From NCBI RefSeq assembly GCF_000219605.1, contig NC_015740.1:2852001-2916000 (forward strand): a stretch of DNA of 64,000 bases. The letters run 5' to 3'. Made by a program: the position numbers and the translations under genes. A model generated the notes under the pieces. The model made no database searches and had not been told where the DNA came from. It saw nothing but the letters and a program-made list of their open reading frames with translations. Source of the DNA: Stutzerimonas stutzeri (GTDB lineage Bacteria > Pseudomonadota > Gammaproteobacteria > Pseudomonadales > Pseudomonadaceae). Below are positions 9,510 to 18,257 of the stretch, in pieces; the stretch's first letter is position 1; every line of letters begins with the position of its first letter.

Positions 9510-9514
9510 CGGGC

Positions 9515-9895
9515 TCAGGGCCGCGTAGCGGCCAGCTCGTCGAACACTTCCGGTACCAGGGCGGCCTCGCCCTTGTCGGCCAGCCGTTGGCGGGCTCCTG
9601 CGGTCTGCGGGTCGTCGAGCATCCCCAGCAGCCGCTCTCCGCGCTCAGTCAGCACGAAGTTCTCGCCATTGCCGCCCTGCTCTTCCGGGCGCGCCACGAT
9701 GAAGCCGCCTTCGAACAACAGGCTTTCGTAGTCGGCGGCCTCGGCACGTAGGCTGTCCAGATTCGGCATCGGTTTGCCCTCGCTTTCCAGCTGTGCGGCA
9801 TGCTCTTCGGCGTAGCGACGTGGTTTGAAGGTGTCGTTGGCGCTGGCCTGGACTTCGTGCAGCAGGCGCTGGATCAGATCCCAGTTGTAGCTCAT
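9515..9895 (-). CDS. DUF2513-like putative regulatory protein
   Basis: This 126-residue acidic soluble protein opens with MSYNWDLIQRLLHEVQ. That resembles the start of DUF2513 proteins, which are small winged-helix-like proteins. The region LTERGERLLGMLDDP near residue 88-102 looks like the wing and last helix of such a fold. No enzymatic motif is seen. The ATG at 9895 follows an AGGAAAGG-like site. An in-frame extension to 10195 lacks conserved character and was left out. It ends six bases after the LysR gene on the other strand. The function is unknown. Confidence 0.65.
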   Translation of the reverse strand: MSYNWDLIQRLLHEVQASANDTFKPRRYAEEHAAQLESEGKPMPNLDSLRAEAADYESLLFEGGFIVARPEEQGGNGENFVLTERGERLLGMLDDPQTAGARQRLADKGEAALVPEVFDELAATRP

Positions 9896-10037
9896 GGCCT
9901 TTCCTCCCGTGACAGGTATCCGCTCTCGAACGAGGCGTCTAAGCATTCCGACCCTTCCCGGCGGCAGGCGGTTCGCCGCTGAACTAAAGCGGCTGCGCTG
10001 CGATCCACCGTTCAGACCGTTTGAGGAGGATCGAGCC

Positions 10038-10334
10038 ATGAAATTGCTGACGATGACCCTGACCGCAGCCTTGCTGGCCAGCCCGGCCGTGCACGCGGCC
10101 TGCACAACCGACGAGGTGAACGCCAAGGCGGACGAACTGGCCAAGCGCGTCAACCAGCTGACCGAGAGCAATCCGGAGCGCGCCAAGGAAATCAACGAGG
10201 AAATCCGTCAGATGGACGCCAAGCGCAGCGCCGATCAGCTCGGCGACGAGTGCGAGGCTTATGACAAACGTCTGCAGCAGATCGAGCAAGCGGAGCGCGA
10301 AGCCGACACCCCGCCGGCCGACACGCAACGCTAG
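10038..10334 (+). CDS. Small periplasmic helical protein
   Basis: The 98-residue product has a signal peptide (MKLLTMTLTAALLASPAVHA) followed by a charged, probably coiled helical domain rich in Glu, Lys and Gln. Two cysteines (C22 near the mature start and one in GDECEAYDK) could form a disulfide. A strong AGGAGGA ribosome binding site precedes ATG 10038. I do not recognise a named family. Similar small secreted helical proteins are common and unannotated in pseudomonads. It converges on the helicase gene. Confidence 0.7.
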   Translation: MKLLTMTLTAALLASPAVHAACTTDEVNAKADELAKRVNQLTESNPERAKEINEEIRQMDAKRSADQLGDECEAYDKRLQQIEQAEREADTPPADTQR

Positions 10335-10340
10335 GTGAAT

Positions 10341-10361
10341 CAGCCGAGGGTCACTCGGCTG
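10341..10361. terminator. Hairpin between convergent genes
   Basis: CAGCCGAG and CTCGGCTG form an 8-bp stem around GGTCA. It sits just past the small periplasmic gene and overlaps the helicase stop codon. No T run follows, so its strength is uncertain. Confidence 0.4.
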
Positions 10362-11682
10362 CGGGCTTCTTGCGCTTGAGCGGCGCCATGCCGTCCTGGC
10401 TGACCACGGGTGATGGCGCCTCCCGCTTGGCACCGTTCGGGCGCTTGCCGGCAGGCTTGGACTTCTTTTCCACTCCTTTCTTCTTGTCGACCTTTTTCTT
10501 CTTGCTGCCAGCGGCCTTGCCTGACGCCTTGAGGTTCTTCGGACCCTGATAAGTGCCTTTCAGCCCCTTGATCACCCGCTTCTCGAAGCGCTGTTTGAGG
10601 TAGCGCTCGATGCTGGACATCAGGTTCCAGTCGTTGTGGCAGATCAACGAGATCGCCAGCCCTTCGGCGCCGGCGCGCCCGGTACGGCCGATGCGGTGCA
10701 CGTACTCGTCACCCGAACGCGGCATGTCGAAGTTGATCACCAGGTCCATGCCTTCGATATCGAGGCCACGGGCGGCCACATCGGTGGCCACCAGCACCTT
10801 CACGCCGCCCTGCTTGAGCCGCTCGATGGCCAGTTTGCGCTCCTTCTGGTCCTTCTCCCCGTGCAGCACGAAGACCTTGATGTCGCTGGCCACCAGGTGC
10901 CCGTACAGGCGGTCGGCCTGGGCGCGGGTATTGGTGAAGATGACCGCCTTCTGGTAGCTCTCGTTGGCCAGCAGCCAGTGCACCAGCCTTTCCTTATGTG
11001 CCACATCGTCGGCGGTGATGACCTGCTGCCGGGTCGCCTCGTTCAGTTCGCTGACCCGGTTGAGCTGCAGGTGCAACGGATCGCGCAGCACCTTGGCGAC
11101 CATCTCGCGCAGCCCGGCGCCCCCGCTGGTGGCAGAGAACAGCAGGGTCTGCTGGCGCTTTTCGCACTCGCCCACCAGGCGCTGCATGTCTTCGGCAAAG
11201 CCCATGTCGAGCATGCGATCGGCCTCGTCGATCACCAGAATCTCGACATCCTTGAGGATCAGACTGCCGGCATTGAGATGCTCGATCAGCCGGCCCGGCG
11301 TGCCGATCAGTACGTCTGGCACCTTGCGCAGCATCGCGGCCTGGACCTTGAAGTCCTCGCCACCGGTGATCAGACCGGACTTGATGAAGGTGAACTGCGA
11401 GAAGCGTTCGACTTCCTTGAGGGTCTGCTGGGCCAGTTCGCGGGTCGGCAACAGGATCAGCGCGCGTACATCGACCCGCGGCTGGGCATCGCCGATCAGC
11501 CGGTTGAGCATTGGCAGCACGAACGCAGCCGTCTTGCCACTGCCGGTCTGGGCCGTCACACGCAGATCGCGCCCTTCCAGCGCCGGCGGAATCGCCGCCA
11601 CCTGCACCGGGGTCGGCTCGACGAATTTGAGTTCGGCGACGGCCTTGAGCAGGCGTTCGTGCAGGGCGAATTGGTCAAACAA
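10351..11682 (-). CDS. DEAD-box ATP-dependent RNA helicase (RhlE/SrmB-like)
   Basis: The motifs are in order: Q motif (PTPVQ), motif I AQTGSGKTAAF, PTRELAQQ, GTPGR, motif II DEAD, SAT, and in the second RecA domain ARGLDIEGMDLVIN and HRIGRTGRAG. A lysine-rich tail of about 65 residues (KKKKVDKKKGVEKKSK) follows and probably binds RNA. DEAD-box helicases of this type act in ribosome assembly and RNA decay. The family usually begins MFDQFALHERLL. Here that methionine is a TTG at 11682, nine bases after GAGG, and I chose it. An in-frame ATG at 11718 adds 12 residues but has a poor ribosome binding site. The product is 443 residues. Confidence 0.9.
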   Translation of the reverse strand: MFDQFALHERLLKAVAELKFVEPTPVQVAAIPPALEGRDLRVTAQTGSGKTAAFVLPMLNRLIGDAQPRVDVRALILLPTRELAQQTLKEVERFSQFTFIKSGLITGGEDFKVQAAMLRKVPDVLIGTPGRLIEHLNAGSLILKDVEILVIDEADRMLDMGFAEDMQRLVGECEKRQQTLLFSATSGGAGLREMVAKVLRDPLHLQLNRVSELNEATRQQVITADDVAHKERLVHWLLANESYQKAVIFTNTRAQADRLYGHLVASDIKVFVLHGEKDQKERKLAIERLKQGGVKVLVATDVAARGLDIEGMDLVINFDMPRSGDEYVHRIGRTGRAGAEGLAISLICHNDWNLMSSIERYLKQRFEKRVIKGLKGTYQGPKNLKASGKAAGSKKKKVDKKKGVEKKSKPAGKRPNGAKREAPSPVVSQDGMAPLKRKKPAAE

Positions 11683-11832
11683 GGGAGCTACCTCGGAGGT
11701 CGAAAAAACGAATGGCATAGGTTAACCCGTCTGCCGGGCAAAGGCGCGTTCTGTAACCACCGGCATGTTTTCCCCCGCCAACAACGGCTAAGCTGACAGA
11801 AGCGAAACGGCTTAATGCCTCAGGAGGTTCGC

Positions 11833-12261
11833 ATGAATTCGACGAAGCGGATCGCGCTGCTCACCGGCGCGCTTTCACTGGCACTCTCGGCGGTGACAGC
11901 GACGGCGCAGCCGAACGACCACCCCGGCAACAGCAAGAACAAGGCTGAACGCGGGCAGGCGCCAGCGCAGCAGTACCATCGTCACCATGGCCCGTCCGTG
12001 GACATCGGAGCGGTGCGCATCACCCTGCGCAACCACCGTGATCTGCTCGCGCCGGCCTCTTCCCTGCCGCCGGGCATTCAGAAGAACCTGGCGCGTGGCA
12101 AGCCATTGCCGCCGGGCATTGCCAAGAGCCTGGACAATCGCCTGCTCGGCCATCTGCCACGCTACGAAGGCTATGAATGGAAGCAGCTGGGGCGTGACGT
12201 GATCCTGGTGGCCATCGCCACAGGCATCGTTTACGAAATCCTGGAGAACGTACTGGATTGA
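11833..12261 (+). CDS. CigR-like secreted protein (RcnB-type)
   Basis: This 142-residue protein has a signal peptide (MNSTKRIALLTGALSLALSAVTATA) and then a His-, Asn- and Lys-rich stretch. Two repeats of LPPGIxKxLxxG follow (SLPPGIQKNLARGKPLPPGIAKSL), and a hydrophobic C-terminal helix (VILVAIATGIVYEILENVL) ends it. The LPPGI repeats are typical of proteins labelled CigR-family anti-virulence regulators, related to RcnB. CigR of Salmonella is a membrane-associated anti-virulence protein. No such role is implied here. CAGGAGG supports the start at 11833. Confidence 0.68.
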   Translation: MNSTKRIALLTGALSLALSAVTATAQPNDHPGNSKNKAERGQAPAQQYHRHHGPSVDIGAVRITLRNHRDLLAPASSLPPGIQKNLARGKPLPPGIAKSLDNRLLGHLPRYEGYEWKQLGRDVILVAIATGIVYEILENVLD

Positions 12262-12304
12262 TGCCGGACGGCCGGGGTCGGGGCGGTTGCCTTGGCCCGC
12301 CGAG

Positions 12305-12625
12305 CTACTTCGGCTCGCAGGTCAGCTTGATGCGCAGCCGGATCACGTCGCGCTTGAATTTCGACGTCAGCGCCTTGCGCTCACCGGGTTGCAGCTCCGT
12401 GCGTCGGGTGCGCGGTGCTTCCGGGCCGTTCTGGAACACGGCCGTACACACGGCCGCCGTCTCCCCGTAGTTGTGCAGCAGCAGGCCGGCCAGATCGCGG
12501 TCGATGACCTGCGGCGTTACGGTGACTTCGGCGCCGTTGAGCTGCTGATCGATGTCCACGGGATAGGTGGCGGCGCTGGCCGCGACTGGCAACAGGGCAA
12601 AGAGCAGGTAACCGATTGTTTTCAT
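12305..12625 (-). CDS. Small periplasmic protein of unknown function
   Basis: The product is 106 residues with a signal peptide (MKTIGYLLFALLPVAASA). The mature part is about 88 residues, probably beta-rich, with two cysteines (one in TAAVCTAVF, one in LTCEPK near the C-terminus) likely to form a disulfide. The ATG at 12625 follows GGAGC. I do not recognise the family, though Pseudomonas genomes carry similar small exported proteins. It is divergent from the LysR gene at 12686, with about 60 bases between them, so it may be that regulator's target. Confidence 0.65.
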   Translation of the reverse strand: MKTIGYLLFALLPVAASAATYPVDIDQQLNGAEVTVTPQVIDRDLAGLLLHNYGETAAVCTAVFQNGPEAPRTRRTELQPGERKALTSKFKRDVIRLRIKLTCEPK

Positions 12626-12685
12626 TTGACGGGGCTCCTCGACAGAAGGGCCAGCGTAACAGACCTTGCTAAAGGAACCGAAGGA

Positions 12686-13594
12686 ATGAAAGTGCCCCGT
12701 GTGACCCTCGATCAGTGGCGCACCCTGCAGGCGGTCATTGATCACGGCGGCTTCGCCCAGGCGGCCGAAGCGCTGCATCGGTCGCAGTCGTCGGTCAGCT
12801 ACACCGTGGCGCGCATGCAGGAGCAGCTCGGCGTGCCGCTATTGCGCATAGACGGGCGCAAGGCAGTGCTGACCGAGGCAGGAGAAGTGCTGCTGCGCCG
12901 GTCGCGACAGCTGGTCACACAGGCCAGTCAGCTGGAAGAACTGGCGCACCACATGGAACAAGGCTGGGAAGCCGAGGTGCGCCTGGTGGTCGATGCCGCC
13001 TACCCCAGCGCCAAGCTGATCCGCGCCCTCAGCGACTTCATGCCCAAGAGCCGTGGCTGCCGGGTTCGGCTGCGCGAGGAGGTATTGTCCGGCGTGGAAG
13101 AAGTGCTCAAGGACGGCACGGCGGATCTGGCCATCAGCGGCCTGGACATCACTGGCTATCTGGGCAGCGAGCTCAGCACCGTGGAGTTCGTCGCCGTCGC
13201 CCATGCCGACCACGCCCTGCATCAACTGGGACGCAAGCTCAGCGTGCAGGACCTGCAGAGTCAGATGCAGATCGTGGTGCGCGACAGCGGCCTGCGGCAG
13301 CCGCGCGACGCCGGCTGGCTGGGCGCCGAGCAGCGCTGGACGGTGGGCAGCCTCGCCACCTCCGTGGCATTCGTCAGCAGTGGTCTGGGCTTCGCCTGGC
13401 TGCCGCGTCACCTGATCGGCCGCGAGCTGGCCGAAGGCGTGCTCAAGCCGCTGCCACTGGTCCAAGGCAGCATTCGCCGGCCGTTGTTCTATCTCTACAC
13501 TAACCACGACAAACCGCTCGGCCCGGCCACCCGGATTCTCATCGAGCTGATCAAGACGTACGATGCCGGACAGGCCAACTCGCTGGCCGGCTGA
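12686..13594 (+). CDS. LysR-family transcriptional regulator
   Basis: This 302-residue LysR protein has its helix-turn-helix at residues about 8-66 (GGFAQAAEALHRSQSSVSYTVARMQEQLGVPLL) and a C-terminal effector domain. AAGGA lies immediately before the ATG at 12686. The longer open frame from 12287 overlaps the divergent small gene and was rejected. It lies 28 bases before the cyclophilin gene on the same strand, so read-through is possible. The effector and target are not evident. Confidence 0.85.
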   Translation: MKVPRVTLDQWRTLQAVIDHGGFAQAAEALHRSQSSVSYTVARMQEQLGVPLLRIDGRKAVLTEAGEVLLRRSRQLVTQASQLEELAHHMEQGWEAEVRLVVDAAYPSAKLIRALSDFMPKSRGCRVRLREEVLSGVEEVLKDGTADLAISGLDITGYLGSELSTVEFVAVAHADHALHQLGRKLSVQDLQSQMQIVVRDSGLRQPRDAGWLGAEQRWTVGSLATSVAFVSSGLGFAWLPRHLIGRELAEGVLKPLPLVQGSIRRPLFYLYTNHDKPLGPATRILIELIKTYDAGQANSLAG

Positions 13595-13621
13595 CAGCTT
13601 CCCCAACATCAGGAAAACATC

Positions 13622-14176
13622 ATGTTGAAACGCATCGCCCTCGCCGCCTGTTCCGTACTGCTGGCCGGCAACCTGTTCGCTGCCGAAAATCCTCGCGTGC
13701 TGCTGACCACCAGCCTGGGTGAAATCGAACTGGAACTCGAGGCGGAAAAGGCACCGATCAGCGTCGAGAACTTCATCGCCTACGTCGATAGCGGTTTCTA
13801 CGACGGCACCGTGTTTCACCGCGTCATCCCAGGCTTCATGATCCAGGGTGGCGGCTTCGGCGAAGGGCTGAACCAGAAGCCCACCAAGGCGCCGATCAAG
13901 AACGAGGCCGACAACGGCCTGCACAACGTGCGCGGCACCGTGGCCATGGCCCGTACGCAGAACGTCAACTCGGCAACCAGCCAGTTCTTCATCAACCACC
14001 GCGACAACGACTTCCTCGACCACGGCAGCCGCGATTTCGGCTACGCGGTGTTCGGCAAGGTGGTGCGCGGCATGGAGGTCGTCGACCAGATCGCCCAGGT
14101 CCCCACAGGCAACCGCGCCATGATGCAGAACGTGCCACTGACTCCGGTGAAGATCATCACCGCGAAGAAGCTCTGA
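13622..14176 (+). CDS. ppiA: Periplasmic peptidyl-prolyl cis-trans isomerase, cyclophilin type (PpiA-like)
   Basis: The 184-residue protein has a signal peptide ([20 protein letters not shown]) and a bacterial cyclophilin domain. [15 protein letters not shown] carries the catalytic arginine, and [16 protein letters not shown] and [19 protein letters not shown] are the other family blocks. It speeds proline isomerisation in periplasmic protein folding. The length matches E. coli PpiA (190). A good intrinsic terminator follows at 14185. Confidence 0.9.
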   Translation: MLKRIALAACSVLLAGNLFAAENPRVLLTTSLGEIELELEAEKAPISVENFIAYVDSGFYDGTVFHRVIPGFMIQGGGFGEGLNQKPTKAPIKNEADNGLHNVRGTVAMARTQNVNSATSQFFINHRDNDFLDHGSRDFGYAVFGKVVRGMEVVDQIAQVPTGNRAMMQNVPLTPVKIITAKKL

Positions 14177-14184
14177 TCCCCGAA

Positions 14185-14208
14185 GGGCCGGTTCACCGGC
14201 CCTTTTCA
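14185..14208 (+). terminator. Intrinsic terminator after the cyclophilin gene
   Basis: A 7-bp stem GGGCCGG / CCGGCCC with loop TTCA is followed directly by TTTTCATTT, nine bases after the stop codon. Confidence 0.85.
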
Positions 14209-14273
14209 TTTCTGCCGGCACATACCCGGCTGCCGCCAGCGTGCGAAACCCTCAACCGACAGGAGATCGCGAC

Positions 14274-14696
14274 ATGACCGAACCACAAAGCCCACTGAAC
14301 ACCCCGGAAGGCGAAGCCCAGCTGCTGCAGGACCTGCTCAGCGCCGAACGCGCGGGCGCCAAGGTTGCCGGCGAATCGCTGCAACAGGCCACTGACCCGG
14401 AACAGCGGCAGCTGCTCGAGCAGATTCGCCAGGGCGAGATCGAGAGCTGCAAGCTGCTGCTCAACTGCCTTCAGCATCTGGGCGTGGAGCCCAACAAGGA
14501 CACCGGCGCCTTCTACGGCAAGGCGATGGCGATCGAGTCGCTGGATGAACGTCTGCCGTTCATCGACAAGGGTCAGCAATGGGTGATCCGTAAGCTGCGC
14601 GAGTATCTGCCAGGCTGCCAGGATCCGCTGCTGCGCAGCGAATTGCAGCGCATGCTGGATATCCACGAGGAAAACAGCGCCGCGTCCCACGCCTGA
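14274..14696 (+). CDS. DUF6306-type helical protein (ferritin-like bundle)
   Basis: This 140-residue, all-helical, acidic cytoplasmic protein opens with TPEGEAQLLQDLLSAERAGAKV. It is rich in Glu and Gln with regularly spaced acidic and histidine-bearing helices. This resembles the small family annotated DUF6306, thought to adopt a ferritin-like four-helix bundle. A metal site is possible (E-x6-E spacings) but cannot be confirmed by eye. AGGAG supports the ATG at 14274. It converges on the acyltransferase at 14706 with only nine bases between. Confidence 0.62.
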   Translation: MTEPQSPLNTPEGEAQLLQDLLSAERAGAKVAGESLQQATDPEQRQLLEQIRQGEIESCKLLLNCLQHLGVEPNKDTGAFYGKAMAIESLDERLPFIDKGQQWVIRKLREYLPGCQDPLLRSELQRMLDIHEENSAASHA

Positions 14697-14705
14697 CGCA
14701 AGTGG

Positions 14706-15836
14706 CTAGCTGCCGGCCTGCCGGTACGGCAGCGCCTGCCGCGCCGCCTCGGCATAGGCCAGCACACCGACGCGCTCCTGCTGCAGAAAATCCGTCACCG
14801 CGGCTCGCAAACCGGGGTGCTGCAGGTAATGCCAGGAGCGCGTGATCACCGGTTCGAAGCCCCGGATCAGCTTGTGCTCGCCCTGCGCGCCGGCATCGAA
14901 GCGCTGCAGGCCGTCCGCAATGGCCTGGTCGATGCCCTGGTAAAAACAGGTCTCGAAGTGCAGACGGTCAAACTCCGCCAGGCAGCCCCAGTATCGGCCG
15001 TATAGTCCGCTGTCGTCACACAGGCTGAACGCCATGGCGACAGGCCTTACGCCCTGAACAGCCAATACGACGCGGATCGCCTCTGGCATGCGCTCGGCCA
15101 GCAGGCTGAAGAAAATACGCGTGAGGTACGGCGTCTGGCCGCGTACGTGGTAAGTATTGGCGTAACAGGCATACACGAAATCCCATTCCGCCTCGCTGAG
15201 CTCGTGCCCTTCTCGCCATTCGAACGAGATGCCTTGAGCCGTGACCTGCTCTCGCTCCTTGCGCATCTGCTTGCGTTTGCGCGACGTCAGCGCATCGAGG
15301 AAGTCCTGAAAATCACGATAGCCGCGGTTGTGCCAGTGAAACTGACAGCCGATGCGTTCCAGCCAGCCTTCCCGGCCTGCGACAAGACGGTCGGCGGCAG
15401 GCTCGGTGAAGTTGATGTGCAATCCAGACGTTTCGTTTCGATCCAGTCCCTCGGTGAGCGCATCGATCAAGAGGCCCGCTCCTTCCGCGTCGCCCAGCAG
15501 GCGACCACCGGCGACTGGCGTGAACGGCACTGCACAGAGCAACTTCGGGTAATAACCGATACCGGCGCGCTGGCATGCGTCAGCCCAGGCCCAGTCGAAA
15601 ACATACTCACCGTACGAGTGGCTCTTGCGGTACAGCGGAAGTGCTGCGCGCAATTCGCCGTGCGGGTCGCGTAGGACCAAATGCGCTGGCTGCCAGCCGC
15701 TGCGCCCTCCCACACTGCCACTATCTTCCAGGGTGGATAAAAAGGCGTGACGGACAAAGGGTTGAGTGTCGGACAGCATGGCGTCCCATGCTATGGAAGC
15801 AAGCTCGGCGATTCTGGAAATGGTCTGAATGTGCAT
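14706..15836 (-). CDS. GNAT-like peptidogalycan biosynthesis protein (DUF482/FemAB-like)
   Basis: The product is 376 residues. The sequence LPLYRKSHSYGEYVFDWAWADA near residue 65-90, GYYPKLLCAVPFTPVAGGRLL near 97-117, and RGFEPVITRSWHYLQHPGLRAAV near the C-terminus are the signature blocks of DUF482, a two-lobed GNAT fold related to FemAB aminoacyl transferases. The biochemical role is unproven. The usual label is peptidogalycan biosynthesis or N-acetyltransferase. The length is normal. It starts with an ATG at 15836 and is followed by DUF6306 tail to tail. Confidence 0.82.
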   Translation of the reverse strand: MHIQTISRIAELASIAWDAMLSDTQPFVRHAFLSTLEDSGSVGGRSGWQPAHLVLRDPHGELRAALPLYRKSHSYGEYVFDWAWADACQRAGIGYYPKLLCAVPFTPVAGGRLLGDAEGAGLLIDALTEGLDRNETSGLHINFTEPAADRLVAGREGWLERIGCQFHWHNRGYRDFQDFLDALTSRKRKQMRKEREQVTAQGISFEWREGHELSEAEWDFVYACYANTYHVRGQTPYLTRIFFSLLAERMPEAIRVVLAVQGVRPVAMAFSLCDDSGLYGRYWGCLAEFDRLHFETCFYQGIDQAIADGLQRFDAGAQGEHKLIRGFEPVITRSWHYLQHPGLRAAVTDFLQQERVGVLAYAEAARQALPYRQAGS

Positions 15837-15878
15837 GCCGACCAGTCTGGCTCACCTGCGCTATGAAAAAAAGCGCAT

Positions 15879-15902
15879 AAAAAACCCCGTCAAGCGACGG
15901 GG
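15879..15902 (-). terminator. Intrinsic terminator for the DUF2057 gene
   Basis: On the minus strand the stem CCCCGTC / GACGGGG (loop GCTT) is followed by six T. It lies about 90 bases past the stop of the gene at 15995 and just before the DUF482 start. Confidence 0.85.
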
Positions 15903-15994
15903 CAAAGGAGCATACACACGGGAATTTACCGGATGCACGTTTCAGACGGGTTACCTGCGAACCTGCTCTGTAAGTGCAAATGCACGCACTCGGC

Positions 15995-16690
15995 TTACTG
16001 CTGAGTCCAGTCGAGGAATGCCTTACGGCTTTCCGGGCTTAGCATCAGCCACAATTGCTGCAGTGTGTTGAGCGTCGCGTCGCTGTGAGGCAAGGTCTGG
16101 GACGGTGCTGCTCGAGATGGGACAGGTACGCCAACATTCGAGTGGGTCTGCGCGCTATCGAGCGGCTCGACAGTGGTCTGCGCAACCGCGCTGGAGTTAC
16201 CGCCCAGAAGCTGGTTCACAGCGGAAGTCGGTTCTGCTCCGACTGTCGTCTCGATGCGTTCGCCGGTGAGCTGGTTCTTCGACCAGCCGGCGAAAGTGTC
16301 CTTCATCGCGCGAGCTTCTTGCAAGTTGGCCGGCTCGTTGTATTCCAGCTTCCAGACGTCACCAGCACGACCATCCAGGCTGTACACCGCTCCGCGCGTG
16401 CGGACGATTTCGTGACTCAGGCCTCCGCCGATATCAAAGCCGTTCTTGTAGTAGGCATTGATACGATATTTACCGGGCTGCAGATGCAGCGTTTTGTTCT
16501 TTGTGCCGAACCGCGAGTTAGCCAAAGGCAGCTCTTGGCCATTGATGCTCATCACTTCAAGAGTATCGGGTACTTCAACCACCACTACTTGCGCCTTTGG
16601 CAGCTCGGAGCCGGGGTACAACTTCACGTGGGACTGTTGTGCACAACCCGATAACAGGCCGACAACGGCAACCCAGAAAATACAACGCAT
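15995..16690 (-). CDS. DUF2057-family lipoprotein (YccT-like)
   Basis: The product is 231 residues. A lipobox (GLLSGC, Cys at residue 16) predicts acylation. The domain LPKAQVVVVEVPDTLEVMSING, then LHLQPGKYRINAYYKNGFD, matches DUF2057, whose E. coli member YccT affects curli. Beyond about residue 120 lies a low-complexity Ser/Thr/Pro linker and a short C-terminal helix (LQQLWLMLSPESRKAFLDWTQQ) that I do not recognise. Together with the porin next to it, the gene is less GC-rich than the window. It has its own terminator at 15879. Confidence 0.72.
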   Translation of the reverse strand: MRCIFWVAVVGLLSGCAQQSHVKLYPGSELPKAQVVVVEVPDTLEVMSINGQELPLANSRFGTKNKTLHLQPGKYRINAYYKNGFDIGGGLSHEIVRTRGAVYSLDGRAGDVWKLEYNEPANLQEARAMKDTFAGWSKNQLTGERIETTVGAEPTSAVNQLLGGNSSAVAQTTVEPLDSAQTHSNVGVPVPSRAAPSQTLPHSDATLNTLQQLWLMLSPESRKAFLDWTQQ

Positions 16691-16804
16691 GGAGACTCCT
16701 TGAACAGAATAAGCGGGCTAAGCTGGTTATCCACCAGAGCTGGCAACCCTGCGACACTGCAGGTAGAGAGCCACAGTAGAAGTGAAATATCTCACTTTGA
16801 TTAC

Positions 16805-16839
16805 AAAAAAACCGGGGCACCCTAAACTGAGCGTCCCGG
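16805..16839 (-). terminator. Intrinsic terminator for the porin gene
   Basis: On the minus strand a 7-bp stem with one wobble pair (CCGGGAC / GCCCCGG) is followed by seven T, beginning 27 bases after the porin stop. Confidence 0.75.
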
Positions 16840-16865
16840 CTTAATATTTCCGATCTTATAGAAGA

Positions 16866-17948
16866 TTAGAAGTCGTAACGCAGACCGACAGAAAGTCCGG
16901 ACGCTTTTTCGCCGAGGGCTTCGTTCACGCCATCGTTGATAGACTGACCAGTCGGATTGGCGGAGCGAGCCTGGCTCCATGGAGTCAGCGCGACATTGTC
17001 GTCATTATCAAGGACGGCGTAGTTGGCATAGACACGAACAGCCTTGTCCAACTTGTGCTCTACGCCGACTACCCACATATCGGCGTCATAGTTGGATGCA
17101 TCGGCGTCTCGAGTCATCCACATGGCCTTGAGAGCTGTATTGGAGGCAACCTTAAATTCGCCACCCAGACCATAGGTCTTCGAAGAGAGCTGGTCACGCA
17201 GGGCTGCGGAGGTACCTTCGAAGCCATCGTAGTCGACGGTCTGATAGAAGCCGACGAGTTTGAATTCGTCGGTCAACTTGTAGGCAGCGGCAGCACGAAT
17301 GCCATCACGCTCGCCACGGGAGGTGTCTTCCTCCACGGTTTCATACGCCAGGGATGCCTCGAGCGGACCACCAACGTAGTTCAGCGCAACGCTGATGCCG
17401 TCGGAATCTTCGTTTTCTTCGACCCACTGCCCTTCATGTACGGAATAGGCGAGCACTGCGTTGAAGCCGCCAAAACTCGGTGTGGTGTACTGAACTGTGT
17501 TGTCATATCGCTCGTCGAATCGGGCATTGCCAACACGAGTCAGGTTGCGCATGTCACCGACCTGATCACCGAAGAGGTTGGCCGGACCGCGCGCCACTTT
17601 GAAAGGACTATCGAAACGTCCCAGCTGTACGGAGCCAAAATCACCTGCCAAACCTACGAATGTATCGCGAGTGGCGAAGTTGGTACTGTCAGAATCTCCG
17701 CTACCGGTAGTGAAGTTGATCTGCTGCTCCACCTGGAAGAATGCTTTCAGGTCAGGATTGATCTGATGATCACCCTTGAAACCCAGGCGCGAAGAGTTAC
17801 TTGAAATATTGGTCTCGGAGTAGTCGGCACCATCGTCCAGGAAGTCGGTGGAAACATGCACACGACCGTAGATATTGACGTCTGCCGCAGCCAGAACAGG
17901 CATTACGGCCGCAGCACTCACAACAACCGCAATCAACTTCTTCTTCAT
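16866..17948 (-). CDS. Outer-membrane porin (Gram-negative general porin family)
   Basis: The 360-residue precursor has a signal peptide (MKKKLIAVVVSAAAVMPVLAAA) and repeated amphipathic beta-strands. It includes NIYGRVHVSTDFLDDG, SRLGFKGDHQINPDLKAFFQVEQ and FGSVQLGRFDSPFK, and ends in GLRYDF. The C-terminal Phe is the usual assembly signal for the BAM complex. This layout fits a 16-stranded trimeric porin of the OmpC/porin_4 type. Its substrate preference cannot be read. The ATG at 17948 was chosen over 17969 because it opens a normal signal peptide after GGAGC. The gene is noticeably less GC-rich than the surrounding sequence. Confidence 0.87.
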   Translation of the reverse strand: MKKKLIAVVVSAAAVMPVLAAADVNIYGRVHVSTDFLDDGADYSETNISSNSSRLGFKGDHQINPDLKAFFQVEQQINFTTGSGDSDSTNFATRDTFVGLAGDFGSVQLGRFDSPFKVARGPANLFGDQVGDMRNLTRVGNARFDERYDNTVQYTTPSFGGFNAVLAYSVHEGQWVEENEDSDGISVALNYVGGPLEASLAYETVEEDTSRGERDGIRAAAAYKLTDEFKLVGFYQTVDYDGFEGTSAALRDQLSSKTYGLGGEFKVASNTALKAMWMTRDADASNYDADMWVVGVEHKLDKAVRVYANYAVLDNDDNVALTPWSQARSANPTGQSINDGVNEALGEKASGLSVGLRYDF

Positions 17949-18257
17949 CAGAAAGCTCCAGAGCTCCATTGGGATTTAATCAACGCCGTTTACAAGTGAC
18001 GTAAGCTTGGTTGGTTTGATCGAAGCGGAGTATGGGAGCCCCGCATTACAGAGCGCTTGCTGTTTTATTAATATTTTAAGTCAACGGAACTTCCTGCAAC
18101 CCGAGTGCTAGACACGCCGCAGGCACATAAGACAAGCCGAAAAATCGAACCAGGCGCGCCCTATCAGAACTATCGCCGACAGGAATGACGAACTTCCGTC
18201 AGATGCGAATTCGAGAAAGTCAGGAGGTAGCAGTGCTGAAACCGGCGCCTGACACAA
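17949..18257. other. Intergenic region upstream of the porin gene (309 bases)
   Basis: No coding frame is supported. The stretch around 18058-18090 is AT-rich (contains TTAATATTTTAAGTCAA; TTGACT on the minus strand), suggesting a strong promoter or upstream element for the porin. A matching -10 at normal spacing was not found, so the promoter is not placed. The distal part lies next to the tcdA stop codon at 18258. Confidence 0.4.
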
